From NCBI GenBank assembly GCA_036936605.1, contig JAUPFV010000005.1:78070885-78134884 (forward strand): a DNA stretch of 64,000 nucleotides, read 5' to 3'. Under the pieces are notes generated by a model. It saw only the letters and a list, made by a program, of their open reading frames with translations. It was not told the origin of the DNA and made no database searches. The stretch comes from Limnanthes douglasii subsp. nivea (lineage: Eukaryota; Streptophyta; Magnoliopsida; Brassicales; Limnanthaceae). Position numbers and translations under genes: made by a program. Positions 22,292 to 33,479 of this stretch are shown in pieces; positions within the stretch are counted from its first letter, which is position 1, and every line of letters begins with the position of its first letter.

Positions 22292-23013
22292 GTTTGACAT
22301 TTTAGTCATACATTAATAACATCGTATTAATCTATAAGAGGATATTTCTCTTTATGAGGTTGAGTTAGACCTGTTAAAAGGTAAGATCTTCTTACCAAGT
22401 CTTGAAAATTTGTATGAAAGCTAAGGATTGAGTCTCTTTTCCCTGGATCAGCCTCCAAATGTTCCCAATTTGAAGATTGAACTTCGACTTCAGGTTGTGG
22501 ATTATTGACCACCAGAACATATGCTTATGGAATAAAAACTTCATCTTGTGTCTCTCTCCGGTTAACTTGAGTAATTAAATTAGAGATATTTTTATTTTCT
22601 TTTTTAAAATTTAGGAGTTGTTTTAAAATATATATGCATCCGGTAATGGCAAATATAAAAAAACTCAATCAACAGTAAAATTTAAACTTAGGAAAGTAGA
22701 ATAAAGATTATGATTAATGCAATTGAACTCTACCACTCTCTATCTTAAAAAAAATATAGATCAACCAATGTTAATCTTAAGAAAAAATATAGGTCAACCA
22801 ATGTTAATCTTTGTAACTAGTGAATAAGTCTTATAAAAATAAATAATATAGATTTATATTATACATTCAAAAATAAATAATAAAAATGTATATCAAATCT
22901 ATATAAATATAGATAAAAAATAAATGATATATTTATATCATAATAATATTTTTATTATTGATACATCATTATTTATATATATAATGAAAACCTCTAACTC
23001 AAATGAAAAATAA
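22292..23013. other. Unassigned spacer
   Basis: A minus-strand open stretch at 22327-22512 encodes 61 residues of no recognised family. The rest is AT-rich. A 13-bp candidate target duplication (AAATGAAAAATAA) ends at 23013. Confidence 0.4.
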
Positions 23014-23262
23014 TTTGATCGGTTCAGAAGTCAAATCGAGTATAGCGACTAATGCTCCAAGAAACAGAGACTTCTTCTGCTATGAAAAATTAATCAACTG
23101 CTTGTTGATTAATCTTATTTCTTTCTTCTAATGGTGTTCTTCATCTTCTCGGTCTGATTTAGTTGTTGCTGCCTCTTCGTTCCAAATTTCGTTTTGCTCT
23201 GTTTTGGTTTTTTGCTCTGTTCTCGCAGAGCCTTTGCTGATTTCAGGTTTCTTCGTGTCTTG

Positions 23263-24614
23263 ATGGCTTAAGATATTCTTAACACCGATGATTTTCCTTC
23301 CCTAAATGATACGCATAAGAGGATCTCTGCTGCCCATAGTTTGGACTTCTGTAAAAAGATTGATACGAAATCATATTCTGAAGCCTTAAAGAATGAACAG
23401 ATAGTAAAGATTTATCCCCTGACTTTGTTAAGTCTTTTGAAGATCATAATGTGATTCAATACTCAAATCAAACTAGAACCATTCTTTTGAAAGATTCAAG
23501 ATGCGCTATAATTGGAAAGTTTAGTCAGGGAATTCCGAAAAGAGCGGCGTTTCATTCATTCCGTGAATCTTTCAAATTTAAAGGAACGTTCACTTATGTT
23601 ACTCTTGATTCAAGACATATACTTATTTAGTTCAGTTTACTAGAGGATGTTGATAGAATTTGGTCAAAGTGTATATGGAATGTAGATGGTAAAGTCATGC
23701 GAATCATAAAATGGAGCCCTGAATACAGTAAAAAATTTGAATGCCCAATTACTTTACTTTGGGTGCGATTACAAAGCATGCCAGCGTTTTTGTATAACAG
23801 GACGATAATCAGGGATATGGCTGATTCTTTGGGGTTAGTTCATCAAATTGTGGTTCCAAATTTTGATAGGGCCTCGTTGAATGCTTGTTACGCTCTGGTT
23901 GAAATTGATGTGTCTAGAATGTTAAAAAGAAAGTTGTGGATAGGATTTGGTGATCAAGAAGGTTGCTGGGTGGGGGTTAGTTATAAAAATTCTCCAGATT
24001 ATTGTCACAGATGCCATCATTTGGGTCATAACCATGCGGAGTGTAAAAAGACTGTAACAAAGAAGATACAGAGGAAAAGTCTAATAGTACAGAAAAAAAT
24101 ACATTCTGTCTCTGTTAAAGAAAGTGTTAAAAGCACTCAAAATCCCAAAGTTGATCTGGTTCAACCCTTTAGTCAAGTTTACAATAGGAAATTGAAATCT
24201 ATTGTCATCACCAAGGATAATTCTGTGAATTCTCAAAACAATGTTATCTCTAGTGGCCCTGAAATGGAGGTCAACTCTTCTAAAAATGGTCAAGACTGTG
24301 ATAAGGATGCTGATTGTATTCTTCAACATGAAGAGATGGAGATTATTGAAGCCATCAAGAATCTCGATCAAGGATGCTCTCGGAGGGGGTCTTCTGAATT
24401 TGAGAATTCAAATGAAGTGGTTTCCATAATGTCTGACTGTAGTACTCCTGAGGATCAGATTGTGAACCTGTCTTCTCCTGTGTTTAAAGAAATTCTTTTG
24501 AAAAAACTGAAAACTAATAAAAAAATAAAGAAACCAAATCAAAAGATTGTTAAATCCTTACGTTTTAAGGACATTCGTAATAAATCATACTCTGATAATG
24601 ATAAGTCTGATTAG
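23263..24614 (+). pseudogene. LINE ORF1 (DUF4283 and CCHC zinc knuckle), broken
   Basis: Reading begins at the ATG at 23263 (MA then a stop, then DILNTDDFPSLNDTHKRISA). A frameshift follows near 23400 (SPDFVKSFEDHNVIQYSN) and a stop near 23628. The last part is one open frame of 305 codons at 23697-24614. The DUF4283 RNA-binding domain covers about 23400-23970 (WSKCIWNVDGKVMRIIKWSP; ITLLWVRLQSMPAFLYN; IGFGDQEGCWVGVSYKNSPD). The zinc knuckle CHRCHHLGHNHAEC (CX2CX4HX4C) lies at about 24004-24045. The rest is a basic Ser/Asn/Lys-rich tail. In the family this protein binds LINE RNA to form the RNP. It stops at TTAG (24613) as ORF2 begins with LISWNLRGINN. Confidence 0.85.
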
Positions 24615-27600
24615 TTGGAACCTTCGTGGTATCAACAATAATCCTACCATTTTGAGGTTAAAGGACATGATTCATACTAATAATATTCAAATTTTAGCTT
24701 ACAGGAGCCTTTGGTGAAGGTTGAGAAGATCAAGGAGATTGTTGATAAGCTTGGCTTCAACAACTTTGTTGCTAATCTGTCTAATAAAGTCTGGTTTTTT
24801 TGGAAAGATGTTTTCAGGATTGATGTTCTGATTGATCATGAGCAATGCTTACATTTGGATGTGTTTAATTCTGATTCCGGGTTTGAGTTCAATCTGTCGA
24901 TCATTTATGCTAAGTGTAATAGATATGAGAGAAGAAATCTTTGGAGTCTTCTTAAATCTATTTCTGCTACGGGTAAAGCTTGGTTGATTGTCGGTGACTT
25001 TAATGTGATTTCTCCTCTGATAATCAGATTGGTTGCACTTTATTATGTGTTAACAACATGGAGCATTTCAATGAGTGTATTAATGATTGTTCTTTGGAGG
25101 ACGCTGGTTATGGAGGTTCGAGATTTACTTGGAACAGGGGCTCTAGATGGAAGCGTTTGGATAGGGCTATGGTTAATAGTCATTGGAATATTTGTTTTAG
25201 TAATACAAGGGTTCTTCATCTGATCAGAACCTGTTCTGATCATTCGCCTTTGCTTATTAAAGCTGATAATGTCACTAATTATCATCTTAAGAAAGGTTTT
25301 AAATACATGAATATGTGGGCAAATGATGAGTCATTCTTGGGCATTGTTGAAACCAATTGGATGCTTTCTTTTTCTGGTTTCCCTAATCAGCTTTTCTAGC
25401 AGAAGTTAAAGAGACTTAAAACTTGTTTGAAAGAGTGGAATACAAAGAGTTTTGGGAACATTTTCAGCAAGCTTAAATATGCAGAAGACTGTGTTAGGAA
25501 GTGGGAGGACTCTTTGGCAAATAGTTTCAACATTAATACAAAGGCTGAGTTTGATAAAGCTAATAGTTTGTACATTAAGTATCTCAAGATTGAATCAGAT
25601 TTTTGGAAGGAGAAGTGTTACAGTGACTGGCTGAAAGATGGGGATAGAAACTCTAAGATTTTTCATTCATTTGTGAACAAGAAGAGAAGGAAAAGGAAGG
25701 TTAAAAGCATCAAAGATGGAGAGTGTTGGTTAAATAATGATGATGAGAGTATTGGTTTGTCTGCTGAGAAGTATTTTAAAGATGCTCTTTCTTCTGAGTC
25801 TTATAGTATTAAAGAAGAGGAGACTCTTCTCCTTAATGATGATATTTTTAACGTCATTCCTTCTTTAATCTCTGATGTGGATACTTCTGCTTTGATGAAG
25901 TTAACTACTGAGGAGGAAATCTGGAATGTGATTTCTACTATGAAGGTGGATAGTACAGCCGGTGTCGACGGTTTTAATCTTCATTTTTACAAGCTCTGTT
26001 AAAGGATTATCAAGAGTGATCTTTGTACCTACTTTAACTCTTTTATTAATGGCAATTACATTCCTAAAGGCATGTTTACTACTGGGTTGTGCTTGATTCC
26101 TAAGACAAAGAATTCCACTTCTTGGAATGAGTACAGACCTATAGGCTTGTGTACCATGATGAATATAATTTTTTCTAAGCTCATTAACTCCATGATGGCC
26201 TTTTTGCTTCCTAAGATCATTTCTAGTTGTCAGGGTGCTTTTGTTCGTGGGCGTTGTATTCACGACAACATTCTTGTGGCCAAAGAAATGATCTATGACA
26301 TTAAAAGGAAGCCTAAAACTGGCAATGTCATGTTCCAGCTCGACATGTCGAAAGCGTTTGATAAGATGTCTTTCTCTTTTATATATAAAGTCTTATCTAG
26401 CTTTGGTTTTTCTAATGAGTTTCTGAGTCTTATTAACAGGTTAATTTCAAATGTCAACATATCTATTCTGTTAAATGGTGGCTCCTTTGGTTATTTCAGA
26501 ACTAGAAAAGGTTTGAGACATGGTGATCCCCTGTCTCCTAGCCTTTTTATCATAGGTGAAGAGGTCTCGATAAGAAGAATGCATAGTTTATTCGAAAATA
26601 ATAAAAAGATGTTATACAATACTAGATCTCAGATGTTATTGCCTTGTCTGGCTTTTGGGTCTCATACTTGGAGAAGATTGGTTAGCATTAAGAATGATGC
26701 TGAAAACCATATATCAGATGGGTTTTAGGCAAGGGTTAAATGGATTATTGGAGAGATAACTGTCATAATTACAAGCCCATTCATAGTAATCAAATTGAAG
26801 TTAATTACCTGGAAGCAAAAGTGAACTCCTTTTGGAAGAATGGAAGTTGGGATACTGCTGCCATGATTCCTTTTCTTTCCCTTGAAAGATGGAGTCATAT
26901 TCAGAATCTAAAGATTGATAATTCTAAGAATGATATTATGATTTGGAAGTGTTCAAATGATACAATCTTCAACAGCAAGAATACTTGGAATACCATCAGA
27001 CACAAAGCTAATTACTCTAGGCTGTTCAAAACAATCTGGAGTCCTATCATTCCCAGGAAGTTTTCATTTCTTTTATAGAAAATTATAATGAACTACATCC
27101 CTATTGATTCTGTTATTCGTAAAAGACACTTATAATTGGTTTCTAAATGTCAATTTTGCAGAAACAGTGAAGATATCACTCGTGTGTTTGTCAATTGCTC
27201 TCAAGCTTGGCAAATTTAGAACCATTACACTTCAATTTTCAGGATCAATGTCAAAAGATGCATGGTGCTTACTCACATAGTTAAAATGTGGCATGACTTT
27301 GACAGTAGTAAATTCCACATCACTCATCTCATGCCTGCAATCATTTTCTTGTCTATTTGGTATAATCGAAAAAATTCTAAGTTCAAGGGAGTTTCTTTCA
27401 ACTTTAACTCAACTATAAACTATATTAATCGTATCATCTTATCTTTAAATGCATCTGTTCTAACAAAAAAGCATTGGTTAAAGACTAAGAATGCGAGTAT
27501 GCTTATGGGATGTCCTATTTCCAGTTCTAAACCAATCTATAATACCTGGATTCATCCAATTGAAGGTCGAATTAAGCTCAACGTCGATGCTTCTGTCTTG

Positions 27601-28035
27601 AGAAATGGAGAGGCTAGTGGAGCTGGTATCTTCAGGAATCATCTTGGTGAAGTTTTGCAGTGTTTTGGAAATACTTACGGGAAAATGTCTCCTCTTTTAG
27701 CTGAAACTCGTGCGCTTCTTGATGGTTTGCTTATCTGCAAGCAAAACCAATGGCTTCAGGTTGACATTGAATCTGATTGTCAGATTCTAGTCAATTTCAT
27801 TGATGCCGGCGTTTCTCCTTGGTACCTCAGTCCGGTCATCAAAATTTGTCGGATGGCTTTTGCTTCTGCTATGGTTATTAAATACATCTCTCGAGTCCAG
27901 AATCAGGCCGCCGATTGGCTGGCCAGATGGACTCTTAGATGCATTGAGAAGCCTGCTTTCAATCAGTTCGTTATTCCTTCAGATTTAATTGCGATTCTTT
28001 TTCTTGAAGGATTAGGTTTAGGTTACAGATCTTAG
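24603..28035 (+). pseudogene. LINE ORF2 (endonuclease, RT, RNase H), broken
   Basis: Endonuclease: LISWNLRGINNNPTILRLKD at the start, a frameshift near 24700, VGDFNVIS near 24990, and CSDHSPLLIK near 25235, which holds the usual SDH motif. RT fingers and palm: PKTKNSTSWNEYRPIGLCTM near 26100, FQLDMSKAFDKMSFSFIYKV near 26335, GLRHGDPLSPSLFII near 26512. Directly after this the frame jumps to EVSIRRMHSLFENNKK and WRRLVSIKNDAENHISDGF, so the segment with the YADD active site is deleted. A zinc-finger-like region with C..C spacing follows near 27080-27230. RNase H at 27262-28035 keeps all four acidic positions: NVDASVLRNG, AETRALLDG, ESDCQILV and NQAADWLA. Stops near 25400, 26000, 26727 and 27078 also break the frame. 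Confidence 0.85.
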
Positions 28036-28474
28036 AAAATTTGAGGTCTTGTTTTAGGGTTTTATTTTGCAGGTTTGTTGAAGACTATGCTGAAGTTAGG
28101 AGGTGTTGCTAAAAGAAAGCTTGGTGTAGCTGATGGATCTAGAAGTAGAGATTGTTCGAAGCAGTAGCTGTTTTGGTTGTTGTTCTGCAAGCTCGGTAAA
28201 TGATTGATGGTAATGGAGCTAGATGTTATTTTGATGGAATTAATTTTGGAGTTCTATTGATAGAGCAGATGGGTTGAAGATGAAGAGTCTGTGTGGGAGA
28301 GAAAGTTATCACCTTTTGAATTTAGTTTAAGGTTTGTTATTTTCGATTTGGTACTTTACCAAATTGTCAAAACCCTAATGTCATGTTATGGGTTTATTTC
28401 TTTAGATCCTTTTATTTTGTAAAACTCTCAATTTGGTTCTTAAATAAAATAGGTTTTTTTTTTATTTTTAACAG
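28036..28474 (+). other. LINE 3' untranslated region
   Basis: Non-coding, rich in GTTG and TTTT, with aataaaat near 28443 as a possible poly(A) signal. It ends at the candidate target duplication. No gene. Confidence 0.5.
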
Positions 28475-28745
28475 AAATGAAAAATAACCCACTCTCGAAC
28501 CCATGGAGTGTGGGTTCCTGACCTAGCTTTTTGCCAGCTATACTAGAACCGGAAGAGAGACGAAGTTACAAAACATATTAGTTAATCATCTAGGTGGTAC
28601 ATATTACATAATCATCTAGGTGGGGTCCTAGGATCCCATAAAAAACCCACCTGGCTCCGAATTCATATTCATAGGAGACCGGTTACCGATCTTAATTTTA
28701 AAGTTAAAATTGTAACTAAGCCTGTATTTGAGATCAAAACATATA

Positions 28746-28976
28746 CTCCCTCCGTCTCATAATATTAGTCGTTTAAGGTTTTTTCATAATAATTACTTTG
28801 AAAGAATAAAAGAAAATAAATTTGATTGGTGGAGTTAATAACTTATGCAAAAAGTTAACTATTTTATTGGTTGAAAGTGGAATCCATGTAATAATGTTGC
28901 ATTAGAAAACGAGAACGACATATATCATGAGACAAAAAATCTCTTCTAGAAAGACACATATTATGAGACAAATGGA
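28746..28976. mobile_element. Stowaway-type MITE
   Basis: The left end is CTCCCTCCGTCTCATAATAT. The right end, read inverted, is CTCCATTTGTCTCATAATAT, the terminal inverted repeat typical of plant Stowaway elements (Tc1/mariner superfamily). TA dinucleotides flank both ends (28744-28745 and 28977-28978), the expected target duplication. At 231 bp it has no coding capacity. Confidence 0.92.
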
Positions 28977-28978
28977 GT

Positions 28979-29418
28979 ACTAAGTTATGCAAGGAAGAAG
29001 ATGCCAATTATATCCGGTAATTAGTCACGAATAATTTCCTATTTATTTTAAATCTGATACCAGATTGGATATCATGTTCGACAAAGAAGAGAATTAGAAG
29101 CTGAAAACGGGGTCGAAAGAGAAGAGAACAAAAAACACAATGATTGTGTAAGATCAATTCACGATCTGATGCGAGGAACCAAGAACTCTCCATCTGAGTT
29201 TTTTGTTAGTTCTACTCTAAGGTTGTGCTATAATTGTGGAAGCTTATTAGACACACATAAATTGTTCGACCTTATGTCTAAGGATAAGTTTGCGTCAGAT
29301 GCCAACACATTCATTACTGGTAAGCTTTGTAAAGGAAATTTTTTTTTTTTTGTTTAAGATAACACATAGTATGATTGTATCAATAGTTCAGGGAGGAATA
29401 ATTATCTCTCTTTTTCAG
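28979..29418. other. Unassigned sequence before the gene-fragment cluster
   Basis: A short open stretch at 29169-29357 is not recognised. It could be part of another captured exon, but I cannot support a family. Confidence 0.35.
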
Positions 29419-29643
29419 GCTGAGAGAATACTACGATCGTGGAATGCATTTTCCTATAACAAGATTGTTAGCCATAATATGACAGTTCAAATACATGAAT
29501 GCTCTGCGGGTACTGTTGGGCGTTTTCTTGATGAGCTTGTTGATAGGTTACCCAAGCTGACTTCTACATATATTGGTGTTTTGGTTCTTCACTTTGGTGG
29601 GACATATTACATATACAACCATCCGGAAAATAATACGCGATGA
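29419..29643 (+). pseudogene. Host gene fragment, probably condensin subunit CAP-D2
   Basis: The translation AGTVGRFLDELVDRLPKLTS followed by TYIGVLVLHFGGTYY resembles the conserved stretch of plant condensin I subunit CAP-D2/CND1, as I remember it (ADRLPKLxSTNIGVLVPHFGGESYKIRNAL). Only this one stretch is present, so it is an exon-sized fragment. The upstream AERILRSWNAFSYNKIVSHN may belong to the same exon. In its source, the protein is a HEAT-repeat subunit of condensin, which compacts mitotic chromosomes. The family call is from memory and moderate. Confidence 0.5.
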
Positions 29644-29659
29644 AGTTAATCGATCCTCA

Positions 29660-30185
29660 TTATAAGTCGCGGAAGTGGTGTCGGACAGACCAATAGAGCA
29701 AAGATAGTTATGCGGTACTTGGCTGTCTTTGGCGGTGGTATTGGAATTGAGTATGAGATATTGAAGACTAATCCGATTCTCGAAGCATTTCGCAATGTCA
29801 AAACATTAAGAACTGACAATTCAAGTCGCTCTGGAAAGCTGATCGCAATTCATTTTAGTGAAACTCGAAAGATATTTGGTTCCCATATTCAAACATTTTT
29901 CCTTGATAAGTCCAGATTGGTTTAGTGTGCTGAGGGAGAAAGTGTTACATGTAAGCAAAGAAGACACATACGGTGTATTTGCTATGGGTACGACAGTTTT
30001 GTTGTTGGGAAATGTCTCATTCTCGATCACTGATAACGAAAACCATGTAGAAGCCATGGAAGATTGCTATACAGTGTTGCTACATTGATGGGTTGCAAGA
30101 TTGAAGAGCTTACGCTGTCAACTCGTAAAATGAAAGTTTGTCAAGATAACAACCCAAAAACTTATGTTACCATACTCGAGTGATA
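29660..30185 (+). pseudogene. Host gene fragment, myosin motor domain (class VIII-like)
   Basis: The plus strand reads SGVGQTNRAKIVMRYLAVFG, then IEYEILKTNPILEAFRNVKT and LRTDNSSRSGKLIAIHFSET, and next FLDKSRLV. This is the start of a myosin motor: degenerate P-loop (usual ESGAGKTETAK), then the NPILEAFGNAKT and NNSSRFGKF switch I motifs. A later block, VSKEDTYGVFAMGTTVLLLG followed by NVSFSITDNENHVEA, is from further along the motor. The residues that would lie between AEGE and VSKED are missing. The P-loop lysine is Gln here, so ATP binding is lost. NDNSSR-type wording and IEYEILKTNP suggest plant class VIII. It is a broken fragment, not a gene. Confidence 0.75.
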
Positions 30186-30229
30186 AAAGAGATGATTTAG
30201 CTATTTGTGCTTCAAGTAATCCATGTGCA

Positions 30230-30500
30230 GATGTCCATGCTTATGCTAGACAACAGAAGGCAGATTTGTTTGACCTTATGAAGTTTGTGTTTGGTTTTCA
30301 GAAAGATAACATAAAGAAACCAGCGTGAGAATGTTGTTGGTGCTTGTGAATGGACGAGATAGAAATTAATGCGTTTTCCTTGTACTTTCTTGAATGGGGA
30401 GAAGCTGCAAATATATGTTTCCTTCCAGAGTGATATGATATATATTCCATAGTATGACAGCAAATTTGGACGCAATATTGGATTATGGAGAAGCTGACTT
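30230..30500 (+). pseudogene. Host gene fragment, callose synthase (glucan synthase-like)
   Basis: KADLFDLMKFVFGFQKDNIK, then after a gap LYFLEWGEAANICFLPE, and next YSIV (YIFHHM region) and LDYGEA in another frame. These match the N-terminal cytoplasmic (FKS1-type) domain of plant callose synthases (FGFQKDNVxNQRE... LIWGEAANxRFxPECxCYIFHHM...LDAILDHGEA). The wording is closest to the GSL8/GSL10 subgroup from memory. It starts within about 50 bp of the end of the myosin fragment on the same strand. That adjacency is not expected of normal gene order and suggests capture by a transposon. Confidence 0.7.
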
Positions 30501-30739
30501 CTAAAACTGACTTATTGCTACACATTATCTGCTTAAAAAACTTGTTTGCTTTTGTAAAATCTAGAGCTCATGGTCCCTTCTTTAATTGAAAACATTGGAC
30601 TTCATTATTATCAAACATTAAGATATTAAGATATTGACTAAACAATTTATTGGCCAAGAAAAGAGAGATTGTGCCGTTAGGATTTAATGAGAAATTTATC
30701 CGAACATGGGAATATTATTTTGATTACCGTAGAGCATGC

Positions 30740-30875
30740 GAAATGGATAGTCTATGCAAACAATGGAGAAAATGGTTCCTTTTTGGCATGTCATTACTAA
30801 CCACGAGTCCCATCCATTAGGTAGAATTTGGATCGCTTGGAACCCTAGTGTTATTACAATTACTAGGATATCCCA
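30740..30875 (+). pseudogene. LINE endonuclease scrap
   Basis: WHVITNHESHPLGRIWIAWN followed by PSVITITRISH matches the L1 endonuclease stretch (xGRIWVxWNPxxV). It stops where the LTR of the copia element begins at 30876. Confidence 0.6.
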
Positions 30876-31026
30876 TGTGGATAAGAATGCGTAACAAACC
30901 ATAGTACACAAAATTTATTATACAAAGTCTATATATATGTGCATTATATATTGGGTCAAATGTTGAATCAATGATACAAAGAATTAAAAACAAGACTTAA
31001 AATATACATTCTATTTAATTCTTTCT
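30876..31026 (+). repeat. Left LTR of copia-1
   Basis: It begins TGTGGATAAGAATGCGTAAC and ends ttaattctttct. It shares aaccatagtacacaaaa, the tatata run and gctgaatcaa/gttgaatcaatgataca with 38009-38158. Confidence 0.8.
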
Positions 31027-31059
31027 TGGTATCAGAGTAGCTTCAAATTTTCAATATGG

Positions 31060-31948
31060 AAAACATTATTGAGCCTCCAACATTTAACACATACTCTTTG
31101 AGATCTGTTTTACCCAGCAATTCATCCATCACCACACAAAAGACTGTATTTGAGCATAACCGATAACATTAATAATATAAGACTAGACATAAGCAATTAT
31201 TTTATGTGTAAAATAATGGTGTTGCCCATGATAAAATGAAACAAACCGGGAGGCTTCATAACAGGAGAGAAAACCTGTCCTCCCAGACTCATTACTCATT
31301 CAGAAGGAAATGTTTATAAAAACTCAAAGTATGAAGATTGGATAGCTAAAGATCAGCTACTACTTGGCGGACTATATTATACAATGAGCCTTGAAGTAAC
31401 AGTTCAAACGATGGAGGAAGAAACCTCCAAAGCTCTTTGGGATGTTGCTGGCGAAATGTATAGCTCAAAGACAGGAGCCAGACTTACCTACTACAAAGCA
31501 GAGTTTCAAAGAACTCACAAAAGATCATCTTCAATGACAGAATATTTAAATAAAATGAAGGTTATTTCTAACAATTTAGTGATGGTTGGTTGCCTAATTT
31601 CTATAGATGATTTAATAACACAAGTTCTTGCATGTCTTGACTCAGAAGTATACACTTATTATGGTGAGTCTTGCAGATAAGAGCTGGATTTTGCAAACTA
31701 GTTTACTCACCTTTGAAAGTAGACTTGAGCAACTGAGTAGCATGCAAACATCAATGACTAACATTAGTTTGTCCCGTGTGACACAAAACAACAATGCAAG
31801 TCGGAGAAGCTCCTATGGTCAATTTAAGGGTTCAAACATAAATTACAGAGAGAGATCTATATAAAATTCTAGAGGCAGAAGTAACTTTTACAAAGACAAA
31901 CGAGGTAGATTCTCCCAACGTAAGCCAACCTACTAAATCTGCAGCAGG
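31060..31948 (+). pseudogene. copia-1 gag, 5' part
   Basis: The main open stretch, 31384-31680, reads MSLEVTVQTMEEETSKALWD then VAGEMYSSKTGARLTYYKAE and RTHKRSSSMTEYLNKMKVIS with DLITQVLACLDSEVYTYY. This is the UBN2-type copia gag (capsid) pattern. After a frameshift near 31670 come an SSM/NNNA-rich linker and the start of the CCHC knuckle (QICSR), which is cut by the hAT insertion at 31949 and resumes at 34642 with YDQSAPAYYY. Upstream, EPPTFNTYSLRSVLPSNSSI near 31073 is the N-terminus. Confidence 0.75.
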
Positions 31949-32000
31949 TATGGGTGTCAAACGGGTTGAACCGGCACCAACCCGCACCGTTTAAATCAGA

Positions 32001-32145
32001 ACCACGGGTTGCAGTCCTGCCGGGTTGCGGTCTTGGCGGGTTGCGGTCCTGCCCGGTTGCGGTCCTGCCGGGTTGCTCTTATGCGGTCCTGACGGTCTGG
32101 CGGTCCTGCCAGGTTGCAGTCCTAATGCACCAGTTTCACAGTTAA
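32001..32145. repeat. GC-rich subterminal block of the hAT element, left copy
   Basis: Repeats of GGTTGCGGTCCTGCC and close variants, ending gttgcagtcctaatgcacca. It is similar to 34465-34575 in the same orientation and strikingly GC-rich beside AT-rich surroundings. Confidence 0.85.
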
Positions 32146-32151
32146 AAGACG

Positions 32152-32215
32152 AACCATTTAAGAACCGTTTATCAGTTCAAACCATCAGCCAAACCATTTA
32201 AGAACCGTTTATCAT
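32152..32215. repeat. Short direct repeat inside the hAT element
   Basis: aaccatttaagaaccgttta followed by tca occurs twice about 42 bp apart, separated by gttcaaaccatcagcc. Confidence 0.8.
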
Positions 32216-32815
32216 AATATTTTATAATGTTATTTAAAATTAATTTGTAAGTGTTAATTGAATCTAATTTCAATAATTGAGATATGTACCATATACACGA
32301 GTTAATTATTCTATTTCATGTATTTTAATTTAATTATTTTATCATTTTAATCGAAATTTTATAATCATCAGTTACATTCTAAAATAATAATTGTAATTTG
32401 ATTTTGATACGTTTGATTATATATTTATATTTATGTATTTAAGATATTTTATTTAATATTATGTAGATATTAAATAAAATAAGTACATCTACTTGTATTT
32501 CGATTACAACTTTAAATAATTGTAAAAATATAAGAATAAAAATTTGATTGTCTTAAACAACATATAATTGTATTCTAATTTTAAATTATTAGGCGATTCG
32601 GAATCACAATAAAAAATTATTAAAAACTTGCTTCGACAAATATTAATAACTAAGTTGACAAATATTAATAACTAAGTTTGTAGTATGTCTTTAATAATTA
32701 AACGTTTAATATCAAAACCAATCATAAAAAAATAATAAAATATAAAAGCCAATAATCAATAATTGAATAATATATGATCATTGACAATGTGGATAATCTT
32801 AGATTACTTGGGATT
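32216..32815. other. AT-rich interior of the hAT element
   Basis: No gene; AT-rich with a few short local duplications (acaaatattaataactaagt x2 near 32637). Confidence 0.5.
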
Positions 32816-32816
32816 C

Positions 32817-33113
32817 TTTTATATAGATTGACACTTTCATCTTCAATGGTAACTATCGATGTGGGATTCTTTTAAACAAAACTCCTCTTTAATGGTAATA
32901 ACTATAGATGTGGGATTCTTTTAAACAAAACTCCTCTTTAATGGTAATAACTATAGATGTGGGATTCTTTTAAACAAAACTCCTCTTTAATGGTAATAAC
33001 TATAGATGTGGGATTCTTTTAAACAAAACTCTTACCATTGAAGAGGAGTTTTGTTTAAAAGAATCCCACATCGATAGTTACCATTGAAGATGAAAGTGTC
33101 AATCTATATAAAA
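32817..33113. repeat. Long palindrome with an internal 49-bp tandem array
   Basis: The left arm 32817-32898 (tttatatagattgacacttt...) is the inverse complement of 33032-33113 (...aaagtgtcaatctatataaa) over about 82 bp with very few mismatches. Between the arms the inner part of the left arm is repeated: actat(c/a)gatgtgggattctt landmarks at 32852, 32901, 32950 and 32999, exactly 49 bp apart. The single-stranded form would fold into a strong hairpin. Confidence 0.92.
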
Positions 33114-33479
33114 TGAGGCACAAACACACCCTCTCACTTACCAAGTCTTGGGCAACTACTTGAATACCTAAAATGGTGATTAATAGTTAAAAATTTTGAA
33201 TTAATTTTTTTAAAGGTTTTTGTTTTCAACAGTTAAAAAAAAATTCAAAATACACTTCAACAACGTTGGGATAACATTATAATAGCTCAATTAAGAGCTT
33301 CGTATAATTTATCAAGTTATTTAATTGTTATAACTTATAGTAATTTAAATTAGTTCTTTTAATTCTAATTTTATTAGTTGTTGTTAGTTGTTATTGCTTG
33401 TTATTAGTTGTATTAGTTGGTATTAGTATAAATTTAATTTTTATTATTTGCGATATTAATTAGTTTAAAAAATTCCAAA

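Larger units (their letters stand above)
23014..28474 (+). mobile_element. L1-type LINE with RNase H, internally deleted
   Basis: ORF1 with DUF4283 and a CCHC knuckle, then ORF2 with endonuclease, RT, zinc-finger-like region and RNase H, define a plant L1 LINE. The proposed ends rest on a 13-bp direct repeat, AAATGAAAAATAA, at 23001-23013 and 28475-28487. This is AT-rich, so chance is possible. The 3' end has AATAAAAT and a T-rich stretch, not a clear poly(A) tail. The 5' UTR (about 23014-23262) is pyrimidine-rich. The element carries frameshifts and has lost the RT active site, so it is not autonomous. Confidence 0.75.

Noticed and set aside
22327..22512. 61-residue open stretch on the minus strand
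   Set aside because: No recognised motif, no promoter or partner exon; too short to support as a gene.
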